Shown: positions 27,977 through 36,232 of the stretch, in pieces
Numbering within the stretch: the stretch's first letter is position 1
Layout of the letters: each line of letters begins with the position of its first letter
Origin: DASUPK01 sp963743575
GTDB lineage: Bacteria; Actinomycetota; Thermoleophilia; Solirubrobacterales; 70-9
Direction: 5' to 3'
Assembly: GCA_963743575.1 (NCBI GenBank)
Contig: CAVUQC010000007.1
Span: 496,001-560,000, forward strand
DNA length: 64,000 nt
The notes under the pieces: model-generated
Told to the model about the DNA's origin: nothing
What the model saw: only the letters and a program-made list of their open reading frames with translations
Databases searched by the model: none
Position numbers and translations under genes: made by a program

Positions 27977-29842
27977 TCATTGGCCGAGGAGGAAGTTGAG
28001 GAGGTCCTGGGTGCTGGAGCCGCTCGGAGCGCTGCTGTTCAGGCCGAGGCCCTGCGGGAGCTGGGGCAGCTGCGGGAGCTGGGGCAGCTGCGGGAGCGGC
28101 ACGCCCGGAAGCAGGTCCTGGAGCTTCTTGCGGACGTCGTCCGGGATCTTGTTCGGGTTGACGCCCTTGAGGATCTTCTGGATGTCCTTCTGCTGCTGGG
28201 GAGTGGTTGCCTGGGGCTGGGGCTGCGGCGCCTGCCCTGGGGCCGGGGCCGGGGTCGCGGTCGCCCCCTTCAGGCCTGCGGCGGTGTGGGTGCTGATGTT
28301 CTCGTCGCAGATCGCCGGAACCGTGCTGCCGTCCGGGCAGACCGAGTTGTCGTAGCGAGGCAGGTGCCCGAACAGGCCGCTCGGCTGCCGCGCGTAGTTG
28401 ATGCCCGGCTGGCGGTCGCCGAGCAGGCCCGCGCACTCGGCGAAGTTCCTCGGGTCGGTGGTGCTGCCGCCGCCCTTCGCCGGGACCTGCGGACCGGTCT
28501 GATAGCCGCACTTCGTGGGTACGCCCGGCGCCTCCATCAGGGTGATGCCGAGCGCGTGGCCGAGCTGGTCGTAGAGGTTGAGCGAATTGGTCTGGATGTA
28601 GGCGTAGTTGAGGAGGCCCTCGAAGCCCGTGTAGCCCGGATTGCCGCCGTTCGGGTCGGTCCCGGACGGAGCCCCGTTCGCCCACTTGCACGACACCGTC
28701 TGATCGCCGTGCAGGCCGGTGAAGGTGGGATCTCCGCTCAGCTTCTGGTCGAGCAGCTGAACCCGGCGGTCGGCCTCGCCGGGCTGCTGGCGAAGGTCGT
28801 AGCGGGCGCAGGCGTCCTCCTCGCCGGCGTTCTTCGGATCGGATGCGCTCTGCAGGAATTGGGCCACCTGGTCAGCGGCGGGATAGGCCTTGGTGCTGGC
28901 CTGATCGAGAGCGCTGATCTCGTCCTGGCTGTTGGCGAGGGCGGTCTTGCCGATGTGAGCGGCCCCGCCCAGTGAGGTGAGCGACTGCTCGGTGCCGCTG
29001 TTGAAGGCGGGCAGGTGGGTCGCGAGCTTGTTGAGGCCGGGCGCCGCCGCGTGGAGATCGGTGAGCAGCGGCGTCTGCTGCTCGGCCAGATTCCCGAGCT
29101 GGAACATGGTCGGCTTCAGCTGCGCGAGGAAGTCGTCCAGCAGGTGGAAGTTCTGCGCCAGGTCGTTGGAGCGCTCGGCAGAGATCGCGGCGGTGCGGCC
29201 CGCGTTGTCGATGAAGTGGACGACGTCCTCCTTGCGGTTCGCGAGCTGCTGGAAGATCGCGTCCGCGTTGGTGTTGAGCTCGGCGATCGTCGTGTTCTGC
29301 CGGCCGAGGATGTTGAGGACCTGCTTGAGCTGCTGGAGAGCCGGGGCGCCGGATCGGATCGCGGCGTTCAGGTTCTCCGCGTTGCCGTCGAGAGCGGTCC
29401 CGAACTCGTTGATCAGGAGCTGGAGCCGGTCCTTGAAGGGCTCGCGCAGCGTGTTCTGGGCCAGGTCGGGCTGGACCGTGGTCTTGTTGCGGGCGGCGGG
29501 AATCGGTCCCGTCAGGGGTTGGGGCGAGGTGCCGGGCTGACAGTCCAGGAAGTACTCGGCGATCAGCGACTGCGGCTCGGAGGAGCAGCTGGCGTCCGCC
29601 TTGAACTCGGGGAAGCCCGAGTCGACCTCGAAGGTCACGAGGGCGGTCTTCTGCGGGGTGATGTCGAGGTTCGTGATGGTCCCGGCCTTGGCGCCGGCCA
29701 CCCGCAGCTCCGAGCCGTTGACCAGGCCGAAGGCGTTGAAGAGCTCCGCCTGGTAGGTGTGGCTGCCGGACGCGCCAGCCCCCGCCACCAGATAAGCGGG
29801 GACCGCCGCGATCAGGCCCAGTATGAGCAGGAGTCTCTTCAT
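27977..29842 (-). CDS. Mce/MlaD family protein, second of cluster (MceB position)
   Basis: The largest Mce protein here, 621 residues. It starts with a signal-anchor (MKRLLLILGLIAAVPAYL), then an MlaD domain with LRVAGAKAGTITNLD, then a long helical region and a Pro/Gln-rich tail. The tail carries the repeated tripeptide PQL, encoded by 18-base tandem repeats at 28052-28098. The start overlaps the first mce gene by four bases. Six cysteines in the C-terminal half (for example EDACARYD and CGYQTG) could form disulfides outside the membrane. Confidence 0.9.
   Translation of the reverse strand: MKRLLLILGLIAAVPAYLVAGAGASGSHTYQAELFNAFGLVNGSELRVAGAKAGTITNLDITPQKTALVTFEVDSGFPEFKADASCSSEPQSLIAEYFLDCQPGTSPQPLTGPIPAARNKTTVQPDLAQNTLREPFKDRLQLLINEFGTALDGNAENLNAAIRSGAPALQQLKQVLNILGRQNTTIAELNTNADAIFQQLANRKEDVVHFIDNAGRTAAISAERSNDLAQNFHLLDDFLAQLKPTMFQLGNLAEQQTPLLTDLHAAAPGLNKLATHLPAFNSGTEQSLTSLGGAAHIGKTALANSQDEISALDQASTKAYPAADQVAQFLQSASDPKNAGEEDACARYDLRQQPGEADRRVQLLDQKLSGDPTFTGLHGDQTVSCKWANGAPSGTDPNGGNPGYTGFEGLLNYAYIQTNSLNLYDQLGHALGITLMEAPGVPTKCGYQTGPQVPAKGGGSTTDPRNFAECAGLLGDRQPGINYARQPSGLFGHLPRYDNSVCPDGSTVPAICDENISTHTAAGLKGATATPAPAPGQAPQPQPQATTPQQQKDIQKILKGVNPNKIPDDVRKKLQDLLPGVPLPQLPQLPQLPQLPQGLGLNSSAPSGSSTQDLLNFLLGQ
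28052..28098 (-). repeat. 18-bp tandem repeat in the MceB-position gene
   Basis: Two full copies of an 18-base unit (+ strand CTGCGGGAGCTGGGGCAG) and a third partial copy. The unit encodes PQL twice in frame, so gain or loss of a unit changes the protein tail by six residues without a frameshift. Confidence 0.85.
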
Positions 29843-31269
29843 GGTCCGATTGGGGTCTCGCTGGGATCGCAGTTGACGGTGCCGCCCTGGGTGAGCTGGT
29901 CGGAGCTCAGGCCCCGCTCGTTGGAGCCGGGGCAGCGCTGGAGGTCCTTGATGCCGAGGTTGTGGGTGAGCTCGGCCGGGTTGATCAGCTGACAGGCGCT
30001 GGTGCCGCCGGGGATCTGGAGGACCTCGACGAGGCTGTTGCAGGGAAGGCCGGCGGAGGGGGCACCGAGGCTGAAGGCATTGAGAGTGGTCGAGATTCGC
30101 CCGATGCCGCCGAAGGCATCCGGGAACCCCGAGTGCCCGAAGTCATCGAACCACCCGGTGAGCTCGGGGCTGTAGGCCCGCAGGGTGGAGAGCTGGGTGA
30201 GCGAGTTCTGGAGCGAGTCCGCGGAGGCGGGCAGCGCCCCCGGGCGAGAGGCGCCGTTTCGGTCCACCGGCCCGACTCCGATCTGGGCCAGTGGGTCCTG
30301 CAGGCGGGTGAGCTCGATCAGGTCGTTGTTCTCGCCCGGCGAGTTGACCACCTGGTTCAGGTTCTTGACGGTGGGAACCGCGTCGCGGGCGAAGCCCCGC
30401 AGCCGCTTGGCAAAGGGCTGGAGCTTGCGGGCCACCGGGCGGGTGGCGTCGACCAGTGGCTGGACGTCGTCGAGGGCGGCGCGGAGGTTGACCGCCGTGG
30501 TGTTGAACTGGCGCATGAAGTCGGGCAGCTGGCCGACCGCGGATGCCAGAGAGGACTGCTCGGAGCCGATCGTGCCGAGCATCCCGTTCAGGTTCGCCAC
30601 CAGCGAGGAGATCTGCGGTGACTTCGCGTCGAGGGTTGAGGTGAGTCCGGCGGCGTCCACGACCAGTCCGTCGAGGTTGGCCTGGTCGGAGTTGAGCTCC
30701 CCGAAGACTCGCCGGGAGGTGGAGAGGAAGGGGTTCAGGTAATGGAAGCCGCGGTTGGCCTTGACGCCGACACCGTCGTAGGAGCGGGCGAAGCCGCGGA
30801 TCACCTCCTGTAGATGGGAGATGGTCGGCCTGTCGAGGGTGTTGAAGAGCTGGTCGAGGTCGACCTCGGAGGTGGTGTCGGCCTGGGTGATGTCGCCGCC
30901 GGAGGAGATCGTTCCTCCGCCGGGATGGGTGGGGAGGGCGAGGTCGACGTAGCGGTTGGCGATCCCTGAGAGCGACTGAGAGCGGACCGTGGCGTGGGTG
31001 CCCGAGGGCAGCGGGGTGTAGGCCGAGTCGGAGATCTCGAGCTTGACGAGGGCCTGGCCGTCGTCGGAGAGAGAGATCTCCTTGACCGAGCCGACCGGGA
31101 CTCCGGCGACGTCGACCCGGTTGCCGGTGACCAGCTGCGAGGCGTTCTCGAACTCCGCCGTGACCGTGTAGCTGGAGCCTCCGCCGAGCACCAGGAGCAG
31201 GACCACGAGCACCGCGCCGACCAAAGCGGCGATGGCAGCGATGCGCCCGACAGCACTCGTTGTTGGCAA
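29839..31269 (-). CDS. Mce/MlaD family protein, first of cluster (MceA position)
   Basis: A 476-residue Mce protein, first gene of the run. It has a membrane anchor at residues ~8-30, then the MlaD domain with RVDVAGVPVGSVKEISL, and a helical region. The start appears to be TTG at 31269, with AGAGGA just upstream as a ribosome-binding site. In most actinobacterial mce operons two YrbE permease genes directly precede this position; here the next upstream gene is a TetR regulator. The lipid carried is unknown. Confidence 0.9.
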   Translation of the reverse strand: MPTTSAVGRIAAIAALVGAVLVVLLLVLGGGSSYTVTAEFENASQLVTGNRVDVAGVPVGSVKEISLSDDGQALVKLEISDSAYTPLPSGTHATVRSQSLSGIANRYVDLALPTHPGGGTISSGGDITQADTTSEVDLDQLFNTLDRPTISHLQEVIRGFARSYDGVGVKANRGFHYLNPFLSTSRRVFGELNSDQANLDGLVVDAAGLTSTLDAKSPQISSLVANLNGMLGTIGSEQSSLASAVGQLPDFMRQFNTTAVNLRAALDDVQPLVDATRPVARKLQPFAKRLRGFARDAVPTVKNLNQVVNSPGENNDLIELTRLQDPLAQIGVGPVDRNGASRPGALPASADSLQNSLTQLSTLRAYSPELTGWFDDFGHSGFPDAFGGIGRISTTLNAFSLGAPSAGLPCNSLVEVLQIPGGTSACQLINPAELTHNLGIKDLQRCPGSNERGLSSDQLTQGGTVNCDPSETPIGP

Positions 31270-31301
31270 CTGGATCCTCTACCTACCCGTCGACCTGTGG
31301 T

Positions 31302-31330
31302 CCGTGCCGGGGTACCCCGCCCAGGCACGG
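31302..31330. promoter_or_regulatory. Inverted repeat in the mce leader
   Basis: Arms CCGTGCC (31302-31308) and GGCACGG (31324-31330) enclose the palindrome GGGGTACCCC. The element is about 33-61 bases upstream of the first mce start. It could be a leader hairpin or a repressor site; no further assignment is possible. The 178-base gap from 31270 to 31447 otherwise shows no gene. Confidence 0.4.
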
Positions 31331-31447
31331 TCATCTACCTAATACTCTCAGGGGGCCTCGAGCGGTGTCAAAGGGGAACCGTCGCCCAAAGGTCCGATTT
31401 CCCCATTCCCATGCGGTTTGCGGGGCTCTGCCGGCGTTGAGTTGAGA

Positions 31448-32119
31448 TTAAGCGGGGCGGGGCGAGAGCTGCCCGGCGGGGATCACGCCGGGATAGAGCG
31501 CGGCGGTCCAGACGGGGGCGAGAGCGTCGATGAGCTGCTTGGGTCTCCGCTCGCCCCTCCCGAGGTAGACGTAGCAGCAGCGCTCCGCCATCCAAAAGAG
31601 GGACTCGGCCGTCGAGCGAGGCTCCAGGCTGCGCGGGATCAGACCGACGTCCTGCTCGGACCGGATGTGGTCCGCGGTGGCCTCGATGAAGCGATCGGCG
31701 ATGTCGAGCCAGAGGGCGCGGACCTCGTCGTCGTAGGTCGACACCTCGGCCGCGATGCGCAGCAGGAGCGCCTCTTCCGCGTACACCGACACCACCCCTT
31801 CGATCGCCCGGCGAACGCGCTCCGCCGGCGGCCCGACTCCGTGCCACCAGCGGTCGGCCATCCCGTGGAGCCGCTCGGAGACCTCGGCGAGTGCGGCCAG
31901 CAGGAGCTCCTCCTTGTCGGAGAAGTGGGTGTAGAAGGCCGGCCGCGAGACGTTCGCCGACCGGGCGATCTGATCGATCGTCACGTCCCGGAACGACCCC
32001 TTCTTCGCCAATCGCAGGGTGCCGGCGATCACCCGCCGGCGGGCCTTCTGCCGACGCTCCCTGGGGGTCCCGCCGGTAGTCTTTCGTCGCGTGGATTTCG
32101 AGCGAGTCTTCGCCGGCAC
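31448..32119 (-). CDS. TetR-family transcriptional regulator
   Basis: A 223-residue TetR repressor with a basic N-terminal tail and the helix-turn-helix around TIDQIARSANVSRPAFYTHFSDKEELL (residues about 47-74). The C-terminal ligand domain has no named relatives that I can recall. It lies on the same strand and 178 bases upstream of the mce genes, and diverges from the GMC oxidoreductase with a near-perfect palindrome between the starts, so it probably controls both, likely in response to a lipid or sterol-derived ligand. This control is inferred from position. Confidence 0.9.
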   Translation of the reverse strand: MPAKTRSKSTRRKTTGGTPRERRQKARRRVIAGTLRLAKKGSFRDVTIDQIARSANVSRPAFYTHFSDKEELLLAALAEVSERLHGMADRWWHGVGPPAERVRRAIEGVVSVYAEEALLLRIAAEVSTYDDEVRALWLDIADRFIEATADHIRSEQDVGLIPRSLEPRSTAESLFWMAERCCYVYLGRGERRPKQLIDALAPVWTAALYPGVIPAGQLSPRPA

Positions 32120-32140
32120 CGGGGCGATTCTACTCTTTCT

Positions 32141-32163
32141 GACATAGTGTCCGACACTGTGTC
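32141..32163. promoter_or_regulatory. TetR-type palindromic operator
   Basis: The 23-base site is symmetrical at 20 positions about its centre, with inner arms AGTGTC and GACACT-like and outer arms GACA and TGTC. It begins 22 bases upstream of the TetR start and overlaps the GTG start codons of the GMC gene (32147, 32159). Binding by the adjacent TetR is inferred. Confidence 0.65.
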
Positions 32164-33828
32164 TGACATTGCGTCAGGAAACCTGGACTACGACTGGATC
32201 GTGATCGGATCCGGCTTCGGCGGATCGGTCTCCGCCCTCCGGCTGGCTGAGAAGGGCTACCGGGTCGCGGTCCTCGAGTGCGGGCGCCGCTACCGGGACG
32301 AGGACTTCGCCGAGTCGGCCTGGAACCTCCGCCGCTACTTCTGGATGCCCAAGCTCGGACTGCGCGGCGTCTTCAGGATGACCGCGTTCAAGGACCTCTT
32401 CATTGTCTCCGGGTCCGGGGTCGGGGGAGGCAGCCTCGGCTATGCCAACACGCTCTATCGGGCCCGCCCGGCCTTCTTCCGCGACCCCCAGTGGGGCGAG
32501 CTGGCCGACTGGGAACCCCAGCTCAGCCCCCACTACGACACCGCCGAGCGCATGCTGGGGGTGACGCCGTACCCGGACAAGGGCCCGGCGGACGACCTGC
32601 TGCGCGAGTACGGCGAGGAGATCGGAGTCGGGGACACCTTCAAGCCGACGCGAGTCGGCGCCTTCTTCGGCGAGCCCGGCGTCGAGGTGGACGACCCGTT
32701 CTTCGGCGGCGAGGGGCCGCGGCGAAGCGGCTGTGTCCGCTGCGGCAGTTGCATGGTCGGCTGCCGGCACAACGCCAAGAACACCCTGGTCAAGAACTAC
32801 CTCTGGTTCGCCGAGAAGCTGGGCGTCGAGATCCTCTCCGAGCGCCAGGTGACCGACATCGCCCCGCTCGAGGCCGATGATGGTGGGAAGGGATATCGGG
32901 TGAGCAGCGAGCGCGCCGGCTCCTGGCTCACGCGCCGGAGACCGGGCACACTGACGGCGAGGGGCGTGATCGTCGCCGCCGGCGCTCTTGGAACGAACAA
33001 GCTGCTCGCGGACTGCCGTCACCGCGGCTCACTGCCACGGCTGAGCAATCGCATCGGGCATGTCGTGCGCAGCAACTCGGAGTCGATCCAGGCGGTCACG
33101 GCTCCGAACGACGAGCGCGACTTCGCCCAGTCCGTCGCAATCACCTCGAGCATCTATCCCGATCCCGACACGCACGTCGAGGTCGTCACCTACGGCCATG
33201 GCGGCGACCTGATGAGCAGGCTCTTCACCGTGATGACCGGTCCCGGCACCAGGGTGACTCGCCCGCTGAAGTGGATCGGGGCGATGCTCCGTCATCCCCT
33301 GCGGACCCTGCGACTGCTCTGGCCGTTCGGCTGGTCGCGCCGGACCGTGATCCTGCTGGTGATGCAGACCACCGACGCGGCCATGCGGCTCGTCCCGAAG
33401 CGACGGCGCTTCTCCCCCGGCATCCGTCTGCGAACCGAGCAGGATCCGGAACGCCCGAACCCGACCTACATACCGGCCGCGGCCAGGGTGGCGGAGTGGT
33501 TCGCCGAGCGGACCGGCGGCATCGCCCAGTCCGGGATCACGGAGTCGAGCCTCAACATCCCGACGACCGCGCACATCCTCGGAGGCGCGGTGATCGGTGA
33601 CGGGCCTGAGCACGGAGTCGTCGACGCGCGTAACCGGGTCTACGGCTACGAGAACCTGATGGTCTGTGACGGCGCCGCGATCCCTGCCAACCCGGGCGTC
33701 AATCCGAGCCTGACGATCACCGCTCTGGCGGAGCACGCGATGGCGCAGGTGCCACCGAAGGCGGACACCACGCCGGACGAACTGCCTCAGTTGCCCGAGG
33801 CCGCCCGTCCGGCAAAGGTTCCCGTCGG

Positions 33829-33832
<4 letters not shown>
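32147..33832 (+). CDS. GMC oxidoreductase, cholesterol-oxidase-like
   Basis: A 561-residue FAD enzyme of the GMC family, resembling mycobacterial ChoD-type cholesterol oxidases. It has the FAD motif GSGFGG at residues 21-26, the GSGVGGGSLGYAN block, a Cys cluster GCVRCGSCMVGC followed by KNTL..NYL, and the C-terminal HILGGAVIG and NPSLTITALAE motifs. Such enzymes oxidise 3-hydroxysteroids or other alcohols. The start is GTG at 32147 or 32159, both inside the operator. A lipid substrate imported by the neighbouring Mce proteins is plausible. Its end overlaps the convergent superoxide dismutase stop by four bases. Confidence 0.88.
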
Positions 33833-34431
<599 letters not shown>

Positions 34432-34479
34432 CTGCCCTCCTTTAGGGGTCGGTGGCCTGCGGCTTCTAATCTAACGATC

Positions 34480-35166
34480 GTGCACCGCGGGCCGCCCGGC
34501 GGAGGGACCTGGACCGGCGTCGCCGTGACGGTGGCGGGGATCCTGGTCGGCGTCGCAGTGGCGCTCGCGGTCCCCTCGCTGCGCGCCGCCGTGAGCGACG
34601 CGTTCCACGGCGACACCGCCGCCCTGCGCGACGACCTCAACGGGAACGCCGCCGGAGCGTTCCTCGTGCTCTGGCTCGCCCTGGTGCACGTGATCGTCTG
34701 GTATCCGGCGGAGATCCTGGACGCAGCCGCCGGGTACGTGTTCGGATTCGGAGTCGGCTTTCCCCTCGTCCTCGCGTGCTGGGTCGTCTCCGGGCTCGTC
34801 TCCTATGCAGTCGGAAGGCATTTCGCCCGCCCTCTCCTCTATCGGATCGCGGGAGAGGAGCGCTTTCTGCGGATCGAGCGGGTCATCCACAGAGGTGGTG
34901 CGCTCGCCCTGATCGCGGTGCGGCTGATCCCCATCATGCCCTTCAGCCTGATGGGCTACGTCGCCGGGGCGGCACGGATTTCCCTGTGGCGCTTCACCTG
35001 GACGACCGCCGTCGGCTACGCGCCGATCACGGCCTACTTCACCTACGTCGGCAGCCAGCTCGAGGGCTTCTCCGCCGAGGACCCGGTCCTCTGGATCGGC
35101 GGCGGCGCGCTGCTCCTGGCCATCGCGGGGGCGCGCTTTCTCCTGCCGCGCCTCGGCACAGACTGA
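34480..35166 (+). CDS. VTT-domain (TVP38/TMEM64, DedA-like) membrane protein
   Basis: A 228-residue integral membrane protein with about six hydrophobic segments. The VTT-domain core is visible as YPAEILDAAAGYVFGFGVGF and the characteristic RLIPIMPFSLMGYVAGAARI, the latter carrying the conserved Arg-Pro pair. Members are thought to move lipids or ions across membranes and are poorly characterised. The GTG at 34480 is the likely start, 48 bases from the divergent superoxide dismutase start. Confidence 0.85.
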   Translation: MHRGPPGGGTWTGVAVTVAGILVGVAVALAVPSLRAAVSDAFHGDTAALRDDLNGNAAGAFLVLWLALVHVIVWYPAEILDAAAGYVFGFGVGFPLVLACWVVSGLVSYAVGRHFARPLLYRIAGEERFLRIERVIHRGGALALIAVRLIPIMPFSLMGYVAGAARISLWRFTWTTAVGYAPITAYFTYVGSQLEGFSAEDPVLWIGGGALLLAIAGARFLLPRLGTD

Positions 35167-35628
35167 TCAGCTCTGGCCGCGAAAGTCAGCGAGATCCCCG
35201 CGAGCCTTCCGGCGGACCAGCAGGCTCATCGGCGGGAGGCCGAGCACGTAGCCGGCGGGCCCGAGCGCCTGGCGCGCCCAGCGGGAGAACGAGAACGAAT
35301 CGTCGTGCTCGACGATCTTCCCGTCGCGGAACCGGAACCTGGCATGGATGTCATTGACGACGTGCCTCCCACCCCGGAAGGTGTAGGTCGCGATCCAGTG
35401 GGCGCTCCCCTCGTCTCCCTGCGCCTCGTGGTCCGCCAGCTCAACCTTCAGGTCCTCCGAGCGCCCCGTGAGCATCCGCCACATGTCCCCCGCCTCTGCC
35501 CCGGTGAGATCCCCGAACGCCGGGTCGTGGAAGCGGCCGTCCGGGGCGTAGAGCTTCGCCATCGCCTCGCCGTCATGGCGATCAAGCGCGGCGTAGAGAC
35601 CTTCGATCAGCTTGGCGTTATCGGCCAT
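35167..35628 (-). CDS. SnoaL/NTF2-like protein
   Basis: A 153-residue cone-shaped alpha+beta barrel protein of the SnoaL/NTF2-like fold: an N-terminal helix (KLIEGLYAALDRHDGEAMAKLYAPDGRFHDP), then strands with the HWIATYTFRGG and ARFRFRDGKIVEHDD segments, cited by location only. Members include ketosteroid isomerase-like enzymes and polyketide cyclases; catalytic residues cannot be assigned. Its stop abuts the VTT gene stop, and its start lies 35 bases before the tRNA-Pro gene on the opposite strand. Confidence 0.8.
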   Translation of the reverse strand: MADNAKLIEGLYAALDRHDGEAMAKLYAPDGRFHDPAFGDLTGAEAGDMWRMLTGRSEDLKVELADHEAQGDEGSAHWIATYTFRGGRHVVNDIHARFRFRDGKIVEHDDSFSFSRWARQALGPAGYVLGLPPMSLLVRRKARGDLADFRGQS

Positions 35629-35663
35629 GCCGCAACGCTATCGCGCCTCTATCCTTCTGCCCT

Positions 35664-35737
35664 CGGGGCGTGGCGCAGCCTGGTAGCGCGCACCGTTCGG
35701 GTCGGTGAGGTCCCCGGTTCAAATCCGGGCGCCCCGA
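35664..35737 (+). tRNA. tRNA-Pro (anticodon CGG)
   Basis: The 74-base gene folds as a full cloverleaf: acceptor CGGGGCG with CGCCCCG and discriminator A, anticodon stem CACCG/CGGTG with loop TTCGGGT (anticodon CGG at 35698-35700), and T-stem CCCGG/CCGGG with loop TTCAAAT. The CCA end is not encoded. The anticodon reads the proline codon CCG. Its 3' end is the integration site of the mobile element that follows, and the tRNA sequence itself is left intact. Confidence 0.97.
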
Positions 35738-35776
35738 TTGGGTTCACCGTTGCGGCAGGAAGCGACAGGTCACGAC
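35730..35776 (+). repeat. Left attachment site (overlaps tRNA-Pro 3' end)
   Basis: Begins with CGCCCCGATT, of which the first eight bases are the tRNA 3' end, and continues to GGTCACGAC. The copy at 44206-44253 shares the first ten bases, the block TGCGGCAGG, the block AGCGAC and the block GGTCACGAC, with a few substitutions and one inserted base. Confidence 0.8.
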
Positions 35777-35867
35777 AAATTGCTGGTTATCCCCCGGATC
35801 TCATCCGGAGCGTCCTTCCGTCCCGATGAGCCTAGAACCGATCGTTTGCGGCCAACCTCCGGTGAAT

Positions 35868-35915
35868 CGGTAGCCGATCGGTAGCTGTCTTATGGTGTTT
35901 CGGTCCCTGCTACCG
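35868..35915. repeat. Left-end CGGTAGC repeats (candidate arm-type sites)
   Basis: Two direct copies of CGGTAGC at 35868-35874 and 35879-35885, spaced 11 bases start to start, plus one inverted copy (GCTACCG) at 35909-35915. The same pair, spaced 12 bases, occurs at the right end of the element. Arm-type integrase or excisionase binding is inferred from position and spacing. The stretch 35777-35932 contains no recognised gene. Confidence 0.55.
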
Positions 35916-35932
35916 GTCAGTTGAACGGGCAT

Positions 35933-36163
35933 CTACTCTGAGCCTGTCTCCCGGCCACGCAGCCGGAGCAGCAGGCCGAGTATCACCGCAACCCCAACCA
36001 GAATGCCCAACGCAATGATTGGACTCATCCAGATAGAAGCGACGCCGAGGAAGAAAACTGCGAAAAGAACAAATGCGATGCGTTCACGGCTCGATATGTC
36101 GCCCGCAAACAACGCAGGAATCCCGCCTTGGCGCAGTCTCCTCATTAACTCATCCTGGCGCAT
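35933..36163 (-). CDS. Small two-helix membrane protein, candidate immunity protein
   Basis: A 76-residue protein with a charged N-terminal third followed by two hydrophobic helices (about residues 29-47 and 49-67) and a short basic tail RLRGRETGSE. A strong ribosome-binding site (GAGAGGG, seven bases from the ATG) precedes it. It is the only gene between the Rhs stop (69 bases upstream) and the attachment site, the usual position for the immunity gene of a polymorphic toxin. No domain family is recognised. If the Rhs tip acts on membranes, a membrane-embedded immunity protein would fit; this is inference. Confidence 0.65.
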   Translation of the reverse strand: MRQDELMRRLRQGGIPALFAGDISSRERIAFVLFAVFFLGVASIWMSPIIALGILVGVAVILGLLLRLRGRETGSE

Positions 36164-36232
36164 TGACCCGCCCTCTCAGAGTTTGGAGGTCGCCAACTGT
36201 GATATCCGCGGCGAGCGGTGCTATCGACTGCG

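Noticed and set aside
28052..28098. CRISPR-like repeat
   Set aside because: The units are adjacent without spacers and lie in frame within a coding region.
31418..32146. Upstream extension of the GMC oxidoreductase frame
   Set aside because: The extension is antisense to the TetR gene and Arg/Gly-rich; the enzyme's FAD motif lies just after the GTG starts at 32147/32159.
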